Shown here in pieces: positions 1 through 8,795 of a stretch of DNA of 25,311 nt. Within the stretch, counting starts at the first letter, position 1. The number at the start of each line of letters is the position of its first letter. This stretch comes from CAZCWX01 sp964502465 (lineage in GTDB: Bacteria > Desulfobacterota > Binatia > Bin18), in NCBI GenBank assembly GCA_964502465.1, contig CAZCWX010000055.1:1-25311 (forward strand), given 5' to 3'. A program made the position numbers and the translations under genes. The notes below the pieces were generated by a model that had not been told where the DNA came from, did no database searches, and was given only the letters and a program-made list of their open reading frames with translations.

Positions 1-1936
1 CACCACTATTGGTCGCATCATCGAGTTGCTCAGTCACTTCCTCAAGGGCCTGCCCTTCGATAAACATCCGGTACCAGACCTCGCTGTTCAGTAACAGCCA
101 GAGACGATTGCCATGATCAGCTTTGCCTGCCTGGTGTGCAGCCAGCAGCCTGTCGATCGTCGGCTGGGAAAAGATCCCGTGCTGGGCAAGATGCGCCTTG
201 CGCAGAAACAGCTCAAAAAGTAGTCGATACTCCTCTTTCAGCATATATGGCAGCGCGGATGAGAAACCCTGTTTTGGCCGCTTCAGCAGCGGTTCAGGCA
301 GATACCGCTTGGCTAACCGCATCTGGATATAGCGGAGCGCACGGCCTCTCACTTTGAGCCGCGTAGGCAACCGAGCGGCGAACTCGGCAATCTCATGATC
401 CATAAAAGGGCTACGCGCCTCCAGTCCGTGCGCCATTGTCATCCGATCAAGAATCATCACCGAGTGATCTGGTAACCGCACCTGGCTGTCGGCATAGAGC
501 ATGCGATCAATCAGGTCAGCAGCACGGGCATGGGTAAAATGATCCCGAATTGCCGCTTCAGCATCACAGGCCCCACTGACCTCTTGCATCACTGGTCCAT
601 AGAGCTCCTGGCGGAGCGACCAATCAAAGTAGAAATATCCCAGGCTGCGGGCATAGCGTTCCCCGCTCTCGACGAACGACAGGCGGTGCAACCATTTGAG
701 TTGATGCGCAGGGCTCTTGTACCAGTTACCGTCAGGAATCAAATGGAGCAAGGGACCGATCGCATACTTCCGCAGCGCGGGTGGCAACAAGGCGTAGTAG
801 CTGGCGTAGAGGTTTCCATAGTAGCGATCATAGCCGCCGAACAACTCATCCCCACCGTCACCCCCAAGCACCACTTTCACATGCTCACGGGCCATCGCGG
901 CAATCAAGTCAGAACACACCGACAAAGGATCAGACGGCTCATCTAAATGCCAGACCAAGCGTGGCAAGCTGTGGATAAGGGATGGGATAATTGTCTTCTC
1001 GCGGTGTCGTGTCCCGTACTGCTCTGCTACCAAACGCGCGTACGGGGCTTCGTCATAGTCCCCATATGGCAAGGCAACCGAAAAGGTTTGGATCGGTTCT
1101 GTGGCAACATGCTTCATGAGCAACGCCACGACCAGCGTAGAGTCCAGCCCGCCGCTCAGGAAGGCGCCGACCGGGACATCGCTCACCAGATGCAGCCTGA
1201 GGCAGTCAATTAACCGTTGTTCGAGTTCATCAACAAGATCATCGTCGGATCCAGACAGCTTCGGCTCATAGGTGAGATCCCAGTAGCGCTCAATGTGGAG
1301 TCCTGCCTTCTCGTCAAACGTGAGGGAATGCGCTGGGGCCAGCTTGCGAATTGCGCGAAACATACTGCTCGGAGGGGCAATAAGACGGAGCGTGAGGTAC
1401 TGATCGAGCGCTGCCAGATCCAGCTCCGCCAGCGAGGGGTCGAGGGCGAGCAGCGCTTTGATTTCCGAAGCAAACAACAGTTCGTGGCCGCGTTGGACGA
1501 AAAAGAACGGTTTCTGCCCCAGTCGGTCACGGGCGGCAAAGAGACGGCGCCGCTTCTCATCCCAGATGGCAAAAGCGAACATGCCTCGCAGTTGTTTGAC
1601 ACACTCGGGCCCGTATTCCTCGTAGAGATGCACAATGACTTCGGTATCACTGTGTGTGTGGAACTGGTGGCCGCGGCGCAGCAATTTCTCGTGGAGTTCA
1701 TGATAATTGTAGATTTCGCCATTAAAAGTAATCCACATCGTGCCATCTTCATTGGCCAGGGGCTGCCCGCCGGTGTGCAGATCGATAATACTGAGTCGGC
1801 GATGGCCCAGACCTGCGGCACCATTCACATATACCCCCTGGCCATCTGGGCCACGGTGAGAGAGCGCGTCCATCATGAACTGGATATCACGCTGCTGCAC
1901 TCCATCGAAGTTCACTCTGCCACAAATGCCACACAT
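1..1936 (-). CDS. asnB: Glutamine-dependent asparagine synthase family amidotransferase, C-terminus cut by window edge
   Basis: Class II glutamine amidotransferase fused to an ATP-PPi asparagine synthase domain. In this family the N-terminal domain releases ammonia from glutamine and the C-terminal domain adenylates a carboxylate and transfers the ammonia. The protein starts MCGICGRV, so Cys2 would be the N-terminal nucleophile; SHRGPDG and FNGEIYNY follow. The PP-loop SGGLDS lies at residues 261-266, and GGDGGDELFGGYDRYY follows further on. The frame is open for 645 codons and leaves the window with no stop, so the end is missing. It is the last visible gene of the polysaccharide operon, about 190 bases after the flippase-like gene. 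AsnB paralogues in such loci often amidate sugar acids in the glycan, so this may not be the cell's asparagine synthetase. Family assignment is secure; the substrate is inferred. Confidence 0.93.
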   Translation of the reverse strand, partial: MCGICGRVNFDGVQQRDIQFMMDALSHRGPDGQGVYVNGAAGLGHRRLSIIDLHTGGQPLANEDGTMWITFNGEIYNYHELHEKLLRRGHQFHTHSDTEVIVHLYEEYGPECVKQLRGMFAFAIWDEKRRRLFAARDRLGQKPFFFVQRGHELLFASEIKALLALDPSLAELDLAALDQYLTLRLIAPPSSMFRAIRKLAPAHSLTFDEKAGLHIERYWDLTYEPKLSGSDDDLVDELEQRLIDCLRLHLVSDVPVGAFLSGGLDSTLVVALLMKHVATEPIQTFSVALPYGDYDEAPYARLVAEQYGTRHREKTIIPSLIHSLPRLVWHLDEPSDPLSVCSDLIAAMAREHVKVVLGGDGGDELFGGYDRYYGNLYASYYALLPPALRKYAIGPLLHLIPDGNWYKSPAHQLKWLHRLSFVESGERYARSLGYFYFDWSLRQELYGPVMQEVSGACDAEAAIRDHFTHARAADLIDRMLYADSQVRLPDHSVMILDRMTMAHGLEARSPFMDHEIAEFAARLPTRLKVRGRALRYIQMRLAKRYLPEPLLKRPKQGFSSALPYMLKEEYRLLFELFLRKAHLAQHGIFSQPTIDRLLAAHQAGKADHGNRLWLLLNSEVWYRMFIEGQALEEVTEQLDDATNSG

Positions 1937-2125
1937 CAGTACGGATCCTTTCACTCTCTCATTGCCTGTACACGCGGAGAAGAGAAGAGCACTTCTTTCA
2001 TCGGTGTGTACGGTTCATTATGGTGGGGAAATATCCTCGGCGGTCATGAAACGGCCGCTCAGCGTATTCCAGGAATCGTACTCGTCGATCCCAGTGAGAA
2101 TCAAGGTGATACATTTCCTGGTGCC

Positions 2126-3142
2126 TTACTGCACTTCACTCACACTTTCTCTTCCTGGTTTCTGACTCAGCATACTGAGACCATAAACACTATACAGCAG
2201 TCCACCAGGCAACAACGACACAATGGCCAGGATGTGACTCCCGAGGCCCAACGAAAAGGCCTCCGAACGAGCAACACCGATCAGCCCGAGAAAGTAGACA
2301 AACGCTCCTTCTTGAATGCCGAAACCATCCAGGGAAATAGGTAATCGCACGAGCACTAACGTAATGGGCACTAAAATAAAGAAATACAGCAGAGGCACGT
2401 GAATATTAAAGGCTAGCGCCAGGAAATAGGTCCAAAAGAGAGGGAAGAGGGTTTCGATGAGCGACAGCGCGAGAAACGTGAACAGTGTCGCTTTGCAATG
2501 TCGATAGGCTGCATAGGATTGGTACAGTTCCCGCGCCTTCGCCACGAACTTATGATGCTCAACATGTACCCCCCGACGCGCCACTGCCGTATTGAGGCGA
2601 CGCAGTACGGCAGTATTGAGAGAAAGATAGACAGCGGCTGTACACAGCATGAGCAGGGCTGCGAATATGCCAAATAAGTTCCACATGCCACTAAAGAAGT
2701 GCTGGCCAAACACGGCTATGCTCAATATTATACTGACGAGCACGAAGGTAAACTGGGAAATAAAGCCCAAAGCTCGCTCGATGACGATAGTTGAAATCTC
2801 GTCGGCTGTGCCATAGCCACCTCTGACCACTGCATAGACACGCAGAGCATCACTGCCAACCGTCGCCGGGAGAAACACCCCCAGAAAGCTTGACACCCAG
2901 TAGGTGCCGATAGCGCTCGTCATTGGCAGTCTAATGCCCTTCGGTTTCAGCAAGAGAGTCCACTTATAGGCCATCAACACACGGTCGCCCAGTGCGATGA
3001 TGAAGGCCAGGAACAAATAGATGGGCTGGCCGTGTATCAGAACGGCGAGGGTTTCCCCAACGTCAACGGTATAGAGCAAGAAGACCACTAATCCGCTGCT
3101 CAACAGCAACCGCAACCACCACTGTATTTTCTTCATCGCCAC
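2126..3142 (-). CDS. Flippase-like integral membrane protein (LPG_synthase_TM / UPF0104 family)
   Basis: A 338-residue, very hydrophobic protein with about eight predicted membrane segments. It carries family hallmarks: FLPATVGSDALRVY near residue 95 and LPISLDGFGIQEGAF near residue 280. This is the membrane domain also found in MprF lysylphosphatidylglycerol synthases, and stand-alone copies are common in polysaccharide loci, where they are annotated as flippase-like. No soluble aminoacyl-transferase domain is attached. The start at 3142 is GTG and directly follows the stop of the glycosyltransferase gene; an ATG two codons in (3136) is equally plausible. Butting of the two genes indicates translational coupling. 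A role in moving or modifying a lipid-linked intermediate is inferred from context only. Confidence 0.85.
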   Translation of the reverse strand: MAMKKIQWWLRLLLSSGLVVFLLYTVDVGETLAVLIHGQPIYLFLAFIIALGDRVLMAYKWTLLLKPKGIRLPMTSAIGTYWVSSFLGVFLPATVGSDALRVYAVVRGGYGTADEISTIVIERALGFISQFTFVLVSIILSIAVFGQHFFSGMWNLFGIFAALLMLCTAAVYLSLNTAVLRRLNTAVARRGVHVEHHKFVAKARELYQSYAAYRHCKATLFTFLALSLIETLFPLFWTYFLALAFNIHVPLLYFFILVPITLVLVRLPISLDGFGIQEGAFVYFLGLIGVARSEAFSLGLGSHILAIVSLLPGGLLYSVYGLSMLSQKPGRESVSEVQ

Positions 3143-4447
3143 TCAGGAAACTACATTGCGCTCTTTGAGCGCACGCAGAGAGACTGTGCTCCGTCCATCA
3201 TCTGTTCGATTGCTATGGCAGCCGGGGGTCAGTCCGGTCTCGAGCGATTTCAGCGGTAATTTTCTTGTATTTGAGAGACTCACCAGTCCCTGTATTTGGC
3301 GACACGCCATCGCCTCGCGAAAGATCTCTTCATATCGTTCGGCGCAGCGATCAATAAAGAGATCGTTCACCCGCCGAAGGTTTTCCTGTCCGACCCTCAG
3401 CCGCAGGTCACGATCTTTAATCAGACAGCGACAGTAGTCCACGAAACTCTCAAGGTCATTCAGCGCAGGAAGATACCCGGTCGTGGTGTGCTCGAGAAAA
3501 TCGGTCTGACCGCCATAATTGTAACAGACGATCGGCAGGCCACAGGCCATCGCTTCCAGAAACACCAAACCAAATCCTTCATGCTGACTCGTTGAGACAT
3601 AAAAATCGCACATCTGCAGAAGACGAAATTTTTCGGCTTCTTCTACATGCCCAACGAAACAGATATGGTTCTCCAAATGTTTTTTGGCGGACTCCTCTTT
3701 GAGCAAGGTCTCCTCTGGTCCACTGCCGATGATCAGGAGGCGTACCCTCTCCTGTCTCAGCGCCTGCATGGCGGTAAGAAGCTGTGAGGTCGCTTTGCGG
3801 GGGATCAGCCGTCCAACTGTGACAAGGAGCACCTCGTCTTGCGCAAAACCATACTGCTGTCGGGAAGCAGCGTCTTGCTCAGGTCTTTGGATACCGAGCG
3901 GAATATAGACTCCTTCAATCTCTGGGGTATAAAACCGCCGCATATTCTCGAGCGTGTTAGTCGACGCCCATACCACCATATTCGAACGCCGCAACAACCA
4001 TCGTATCCATGCTCGCAATAAGAGATGGCGATGAGGAGAGAGGCGTTTGCTGGGATCGTAGAGGTCTCCGCCCAGGGGCGACAGCACATGAGGAATCCCC
4101 CCGAGCCGAGCCAATATATCGCCTACCGGCCCAGAAGGAAGCACAAAATGAGTGTTGATCACATCATAGTGATTGTCCTGGAGGAGTTTTTTCCCGACTT
4201 TTATCCCCCTGGGAATAAATGCCGCCATTGATAAGAGGTTCGCGACCTCAGCTTGTCGGCGGAAGAGCACGGGGACACGAACGACCCGCACGCCATTCTC
4301 CATACTCTCCTGCGGCAGGCCTAGGCCTTGCGAGGTTAACACAGTCACCTCATGGCGCTTTGCCATTTCCTGAGCCAGCAAGGCGTTGATGACTCCTCCT
4401 CCCCCCCCCAGAGGTGGATATTCGTAGTTGCAGAATAATATACGCAT
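3143..4447 (-). CDS. GT4-family glycosyltransferase
   Basis: GT-B fold glycosyltransferase of 434 residues. The N-terminus reads MRILFCNYEYPPLGGGGGV, the usual glycine-rich acceptor-side opening, and the donor-side motif EGFGLVFLE (E-x7-E) lies near residue 290, followed by ACGLPIV. These are typical of retaining family 4 enzymes that transfer a nucleotide-activated sugar to a lipid-linked acceptor in the cytoplasm. The frame extends upstream to a TTG at 4516, overlapping the methyltransferase gene, but the ATG at 4447 puts the conserved MRILF motif at the N-terminus and is preferred. It sits between a methyltransferase and the flippase-like gene in one operon. The last 45 or so residues form a poorly conserved-looking tail. 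Sugar specificity cannot be read from the sequence. Confidence 0.9.
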   Translation of the reverse strand: MRILFCNYEYPPLGGGGGVINALLAQEMAKRHEVTVLTSQGLGLPQESMENGVRVVRVPVLFRRQAEVANLLSMAAFIPRGIKVGKKLLQDNHYDVINTHFVLPSGPVGDILARLGGIPHVLSPLGGDLYDPSKRLSPHRHLLLRAWIRWLLRRSNMVVWASTNTLENMRRFYTPEIEGVYIPLGIQRPEQDAASRQQYGFAQDEVLLVTVGRLIPRKATSQLLTAMQALRQERVRLLIIGSGPEETLLKEESAKKHLENHICFVGHVEEAEKFRLLQMCDFYVSTSQHEGFGLVFLEAMACGLPIVCYNYGGQTDFLEHTTTGYLPALNDLESFVDYCRCLIKDRDLRLRVGQENLRRVNDLFIDRCAERYEEIFREAMACRQIQGLVSLSNTRKLPLKSLETGLTPGCHSNRTDDGRSTVSLRALKERNVVS

Positions 4448-4497
4448 ATTGCTGATCCTGTATGCGGTAGCGCGCGTCGCCGTCACCTCGGCGATCT

Positions 4498-5256
4498 TTA
4501 TTTTTTCTTCTTGCAAGCCGCCCCGATCTTTTTGGTGAAAATCTTATTGGTTTTGCCGTACAAGAGAAAACTGAAACGGAAAAAGAGGGTGTACAACCGA
4601 TCTAACAGGATAAGGACATAGTTAAGGGGGTTTTTGTAGAACACATATAAATTCAGCGGGATGATCTGTATCTCCTCAAAGCGAGAGTATTCCAGCACTT
4701 GTCGCAAAGTATACTCGGTAAACGTATTGTAATGATCGAAATTTTGCGCGAGCGCCTCGGCGCCAGTTATGGGGTTGGCGCCATTCAGCACATGGACGAT
4801 CAACGTTCCACCCGGTTTGAGACTCTCACGACACAGTGTGAGGAAGATGACGATCTCTTCTTTTGTCAGGTGATTGAGTTCTTGTTCACAAAAAATCACA
4901 TCGTAGTGTTCTTTGCGCTTCTCGATGAAAGAAAAAGCCGCTGCGACTCGGCAATTGAGCTGTTTCGCTTTCGCGTACCTCACCTTCTCAGGAAAGGAAT
5001 CAATGCCAAGCACGTTGCTGTAGCCTTGTTTGGTCAACAGGTCGACGAAGTATCCCGGTCCACAACTGACGACAAGAATATTGGCGCTTTTCTCTTGAGG
5101 GACATACCTGAGATAATTGTGCTTATAGAATTGATAAAATGAGGTATATCCTTTTTCTATGTTTTCTGGAGCCTCCCAGAAAGAGTCAAACGGCTCAATC
5201 TTCGCTGTCAGTTCCCACACCGACGGAGCACTCTCTTTCTCCAGGTTTGCTAACAT
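4498..5256 (-). CDS. Class I SAM-dependent methyltransferase
   Basis: A 252-residue protein with a Rossmann methyltransferase core. Motif I is VVSCGPGYFVDLL (about residues 62-74), the acidic residue closing strand 2 is in VLGIDSF (about 88), and SLKPGGTLIVHVLNGANP is the post-strand-5 segment. The C-terminal 70 residues are hydrophobic and aromatic and end in a lysine-rich tail, which suggests membrane association. A GGGAG ribosome binding site lies 8 bases before the ATG. By eye the gene is more A+T-rich than its neighbours, which may mark separate acquisition. In this operon it probably methylates a sugar or an end group of the glycan; the substrate is unknown. Confidence 0.85.
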   Translation of the reverse strand: MLANLEKESAPSVWELTAKIEPFDSFWEAPENIEKGYTSFYQFYKHNYLRYVPQEKSANILVVSCGPGYFVDLLTKQGYSNVLGIDSFPEKVRYAKAKQLNCRVAAAFSFIEKRKEHYDVIFCEQELNHLTKEEIVIFLTLCRESLKPGGTLIVHVLNGANPITGAEALAQNFDHYNTFTEYTLRQVLEYSRFEEIQIIPLNLYVFYKNPLNYVLILLDRLYTLFFRFSFLLYGKTNKIFTKKIGAACKKKK

Positions 5257-5337
5257 GTTTCATTCTCCCGTTCGCTCTGCATCGTGCGCTACGCCACGAT
5301 AGCTTCTCAACACCCTGCGCTTCTCCGTCAGGTTTTA

Positions 5338-7092
5338 TCAGCCCTCACTCCCGTTCATTAATTCCTGATCTGCGTGGAGAAGACCGTTGTGTTGACCCAG
5401 CCGGTTTTCACCTTCCGGTCTGGTGTACTGTGGAAAAGCGGCTTGTACCTCTTGCAATTCTTTTTGCCGACGGGCTTCATCCCAGCCTAACTCTCCTGCC
5501 ATCAAGTCGGCACAGATGCGTAAGGCCCCTTCGCCCGGATGCCCTCCGGTACCCAGATCAGTCCTGCGAAACACCACATCGCCTAATTTCTGGGCCATTT
5601 CCTCACGCACAGCCTGGACCACTTCGGCTTTGAGAACCGTTGAGCTCCCTATGGTCTCCGCCCAGTGGGGATTTTCCTGCAGATGATGGAGCACCCTGCT
5701 GTACTCAGAACCATGACCGTGCACCAGCGAGTGCATTGCTGCCATACTTACGGCAGGAGGGCGTTCTTCAATGGCTTGTTGGAGAAACGGCGCAAAGTAG
5801 TCGATTTGTCCACCATAGATTGGCATCTTTGCCGTCGCGGGCCGCCGGGTTTTTCTCCCAAGCTGCTCGCATAACAAGTCAACGGCCTTTGCCGCGTCGC
5901 CCCGTGCAGTGGTGTACCGTATGCCAATCAACGTCACCAACCCTCGCACTCCATGGACGCGGGCATGGTCGACAATACGGGAACGTTTTCCATAACTCAG
6001 GTCAGTTGCTCCCGGTTTATTTTCTCCAAATAGCACCAGGCCAGCGTTCCACATGGAGACATCACTCAGAGTCAGGTGGAGCGTGGGATAGGCCTGGTTG
6101 ATTTCATCGATGAACCCGTGCAGGTCTTCTTCGGACACGGTGAACTCATCGGGTGCCCCTTGATGCACCACATGCCAGACTCCAACCAGTGTATAGTTGC
6201 GCCAGGGGGCGAGAAAAAGGTGGCGCTGTTGTCGGCTGAGGAGCGCGTCAGGATCTTGGGTTCTCCCCGTGACGGCAAGAGCATACTCCCCTACTAACCG
6301 GCGGCCAACGATAAAGCAGGCATCTCTTGAATAGGTCCCCCTCGGGGACAGCCCAAGCCCATTGTGGAAGCGGAGGAGCTGCTCCGCCCATGGTCCAGCA
6401 GCATTCAACACGCTTTTTGCCTGGATACTGAATTGTTCTCCCGTCAGCGTGTCTTTCACTGCAATGCCACAAACACGATCTCCAGACCGAAGCAATTTCG
6501 TCGCTTCGAGGTAATTTGCCGCTTCAGCTCCAGCCTCGACAGCAGACCACAGAAACGACAGGGCAAGCCGCTGGGGACTGTACATCTGACCATCGTGAAT
6601 GATGACGCTTCCGGTCAGGCCCTCTTGGTTGAGGTGGGGAAAAAGCTCAAGAACTTCCCGCCGGGAAAGCAACTGCCCACCTGGAATACGTCTCTCTGGA
6701 TCGTGAATGCCACGATTGCGGTCGAACGTCACCAGGTCGTACAACAAAAGCCCCAGAGACAGGAGTTCTTTGCCCTTCATTCCGTGGCCGTAGGTCGGGA
6801 TAACAATGGGAAGAGGGCGCACCAGGTGAGGCGCAATGCGCAGCAAGGCGCTTCGCTCCCGACTCGATTCACGCACGCGCACGAAATCGGCATGCTGCAG
6901 ATAGCGAATCCCACCATGGACAATCTTAAAGCAGTGCGCAGAGGTGGCGTGAGCAAAATCACCCTTTTCGACCAGAGCGACCGACAGGCCGCGTAAGATT
7001 GCATCCCAGGCAGCACAGATCCCAAAGATTCCACCGCCCACGATAACCAGATCATATTCCTTCTCAGCCAGTGCTCCTACATTCCTTCTCAC
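5338..7092 (-). CDS. glpD: FAD-dependent glycerol-3-phosphate dehydrogenase-like oxidoreductase
   Basis: DAO-family flavoprotein that resembles aerobic glycerol-3-phosphate dehydrogenase throughout. The dinucleotide-binding motif LVIVGGGIFG is near the N-terminus, KIVHGGIRYLQ about 40 residues later, and the C-terminal DAO_C part contains RRTDLGTGGHPGEGALRICADLM and MAGELGWDEAR. Known members oxidise glycerol 3-phosphate to dihydroxyacetone phosphate and pass electrons to quinone at the inner membrane. The open frame reaches a GTG at 7161, but that start has no ribosome binding site; the GTG at 7092 has GAGGG four bases upstream and is preferred (584 residues). It lies inside the polysaccharide operon, between the initiating transferase and the methyltransferase, which is unusual. 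It may supply or recycle glycerol phosphate, or oxidise a related substrate. Family certain, role inferred. Confidence 0.9.
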   Translation of the reverse strand: MRRNVGALAEKEYDLVIVGGGIFGICAAWDAILRGLSVALVEKGDFAHATSAHCFKIVHGGIRYLQHADFVRVRESSRERSALLRIAPHLVRPLPIVIPTYGHGMKGKELLSLGLLLYDLVTFDRNRGIHDPERRIPGGQLLSRREVLELFPHLNQEGLTGSVIIHDGQMYSPQRLALSFLWSAVEAGAEAANYLEATKLLRSGDRVCGIAVKDTLTGEQFSIQAKSVLNAAGPWAEQLLRFHNGLGLSPRGTYSRDACFIVGRRLVGEYALAVTGRTQDPDALLSRQQRHLFLAPWRNYTLVGVWHVVHQGAPDEFTVSEEDLHGFIDEINQAYPTLHLTLSDVSMWNAGLVLFGENKPGATDLSYGKRSRIVDHARVHGVRGLVTLIGIRYTTARGDAAKAVDLLCEQLGRKTRRPATAKMPIYGGQIDYFAPFLQQAIEERPPAVSMAAMHSLVHGHGSEYSRVLHHLQENPHWAETIGSSTVLKAEVVQAVREEMAQKLGDVVFRRTDLGTGGHPGEGALRICADLMAGELGWDEARRQKELQEVQAAFPQYTRPEGENRLGQHNGLLHADQELMNGSEG

Positions 7093-7230
7093 ACTACCCT
7101 CATCAGTTTGCGCAAGATGCCGGCCAGTATCTATTACCCCATACGTCAGTGCATAGAACACGCGCGGGACCGAAGCGTCACCAAGACCATTACGCCACCG
7201 CAGTATTCACCCCTCTGCATGGAGAAGTTC

Positions 7231-8670
7231 TTAGTATGCTCCCTCGCCACGCAACACTACCGGAATTGTCTTCATGAGAATCTTCATATCTAAACCCAAA
7301 GACCAACTGTCAATGTATTCGAGATCCAGCCGCACCCATTCGTCGAAACTAGTATTGCTGCGGCCATTGACTTGCCAGAGGCAGGTGAGCCCAGGCTTGA
7401 CGCTAAAGCGGCGTTTGTGCCAGTGCCGGTCGATTTGCTCGACGTCGCGTACAGGGAGAGGCCTGGGACCAACGAGGCTCATGTCTCCCTTCAGCACATT
7501 GAAGAGCTGTGGTAACTCATCAATACTGAACCGCCGGAGGAACCTCCCGATTCGCGTAACACGCGGGTCATTTTTTATTTTGAAGACAGGACCATTGGCC
7601 TCATTCAGATGTTCGAGCTGTTTTTGTTGCTTTTCTGCTTCCTTGCTCATCGTTCGGAACTTGAGCAGCAAAAACCGCCTTTTATTATGCCCGACACGCT
7701 CTTGCCGAAAGAAAATAGGGCCGGGTGATTTGAGCTTAATCATGACGGCAACGACCGCGAAAAGCGGCGATAGGAGCAACAATAAAGTGAGGCTCCCGAC
7801 GATATCGATGCCTCTTTTGGTCACGAGGGGCCAATCTTCTGGCGGACCAGACCGCACAGTGACAACCGGCACCCCATCCAGTTCGTCTACTTGAGGTCTC
7901 GCAATCCGCAGATTGAACATTTCTGTCCAGATCCGGATGATCACACCTTGTTCCTCACAGAGGCGAACAATAGTTTCCACCATGCACTGGTAATTGTCCA
8001 AAGGAAGGGCAACAAATACTTCATCAACCGGTGCAGAGGTCACCAATGCCTGCAGTTCAGCCAACGCAGCAAGGTTTTGGTCATTTTTTTGGATTTCTCC
8101 TATCGCGATGACTCGACATACCTGATAGCCAAGACTCGGATCCTTCGTCACACGCTCGGCGAGCTCAGTCGCACTGACACCCTCTCCTACCACAATAACG
8201 TTGCGCAGGTTCCTTCCATGCAGGCGGGCAAAGCGGAGAACCCACTGGCCGATGAACCAGGACAGCATAAGAGAACAAAAGGTCAGCAGCCAAAAGAGGA
8301 GGAGGAATTGATTCGTGGCAAAGTGCAGGGTTAACGGCCACCGTAGGAGAAAAAGCACACCGACTAACAACGTCGCCGCTATAAAGACTTCTACACTTCG
8401 CCGAGTCTGGCGAGACAGCCGATGCGACCGATACAATCCACAACTGGCAAAGATTATCGCACACAAGATCAGGTAGCCGCAGAAGAGAAACACATTGGCT
8501 ACCTTGACCCGAATCAATAACACGTAGGTGAAACTTGACCAGGCATTCGACCACGTCGTAAAAGAACTGGCACTCATCGCTAAGGAGACTAAGAACGTGA
8601 GGCACACGATTGCCAGGTCAGCGACTTTCGCTACCGAGATCAATGTTCTCCGTCGGAAATTGTGTGACAT
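7231..8670 (-). CDS. Polyprenyl-phosphate glycosylphosphotransferase (WbaP/WcaJ-like initiating enzyme)
   Basis: A 479-residue protein of usual family length. It has an N-terminal block of four to five membrane segments (about residues 13-150), a central Rossmann-like domain with NVIVVGEG, and a C-terminal catalytic domain. The latter has a membrane segment at about 285-310, then KSPGPIFFRQERVG, LLKFRTM, FSIDELPQLFNVLKGDMSLVGPRP and KPGLTCLWQVNGRS. Such enzymes move a hexose-1-phosphate from a UDP-sugar to undecaprenyl phosphate on the cytoplasmic face of the inner membrane, starting the repeat unit. It lies downstream of the wzc-like gene, consistent with an export locus dedicated to one glycan. 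Which sugar is used (glucose or galactose) cannot be told. Confidence 0.93.
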   Translation of the reverse strand: MSHNFRRRTLISVAKVADLAIVCLTFLVSLAMSASSFTTWSNAWSSFTYVLLIRVKVANVFLFCGYLILCAIIFASCGLYRSHRLSRQTRRSVEVFIAATLLVGVLFLLRWPLTLHFATNQFLLLFWLLTFCSLMLSWFIGQWVLRFARLHGRNLRNVIVVGEGVSATELAERVTKDPSLGYQVCRVIAIGEIQKNDQNLAALAELQALVTSAPVDEVFVALPLDNYQCMVETIVRLCEEQGVIIRIWTEMFNLRIARPQVDELDGVPVVTVRSGPPEDWPLVTKRGIDIVGSLTLLLLLSPLFAVVAVMIKLKSPGPIFFRQERVGHNKRRFLLLKFRTMSKEAEKQQKQLEHLNEANGPVFKIKNDPRVTRIGRFLRRFSIDELPQLFNVLKGDMSLVGPRPLPVRDVEQIDRHWHKRRFSVKPGLTCLWQVNGRSNTSFDEWVRLDLEYIDSWSLGLDMKILMKTIPVVLRGEGAY

Positions 8671-8691
8671 AGAAGACTCTAGTGTGAGAGT

Positions 8692-8707
8692 AAGCGCCTT
8701 CGCGCTT
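8692..8707. other. Small perfect hairpin between the wzc-like and wbaP-like genes
   Basis: AAGCGC and GCGCTT flank a four-base loop in the 125-base gap between the kinase and transferase genes. There is no T-run on either strand, so it is not a usual intrinsic terminator. It could stabilise or process the operon mRNA. Confidence 0.35.
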
Positions 8708-8795
8708 GGCGGTGGTTAGAGAGATACTTCCTTTTGCCGCCACACGCATCGGAGTGGTAGGAGGCCATGGGCCTATTGTTCATGGTCCCGCTCTC

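Noticed and set aside
1217..2344. 375-codon plus-strand open frame opposite the asparagine synthase and flippase-like genes
   Set aside because: It is antisense to two genes with clear family motifs and its translation has no recognisable domain.
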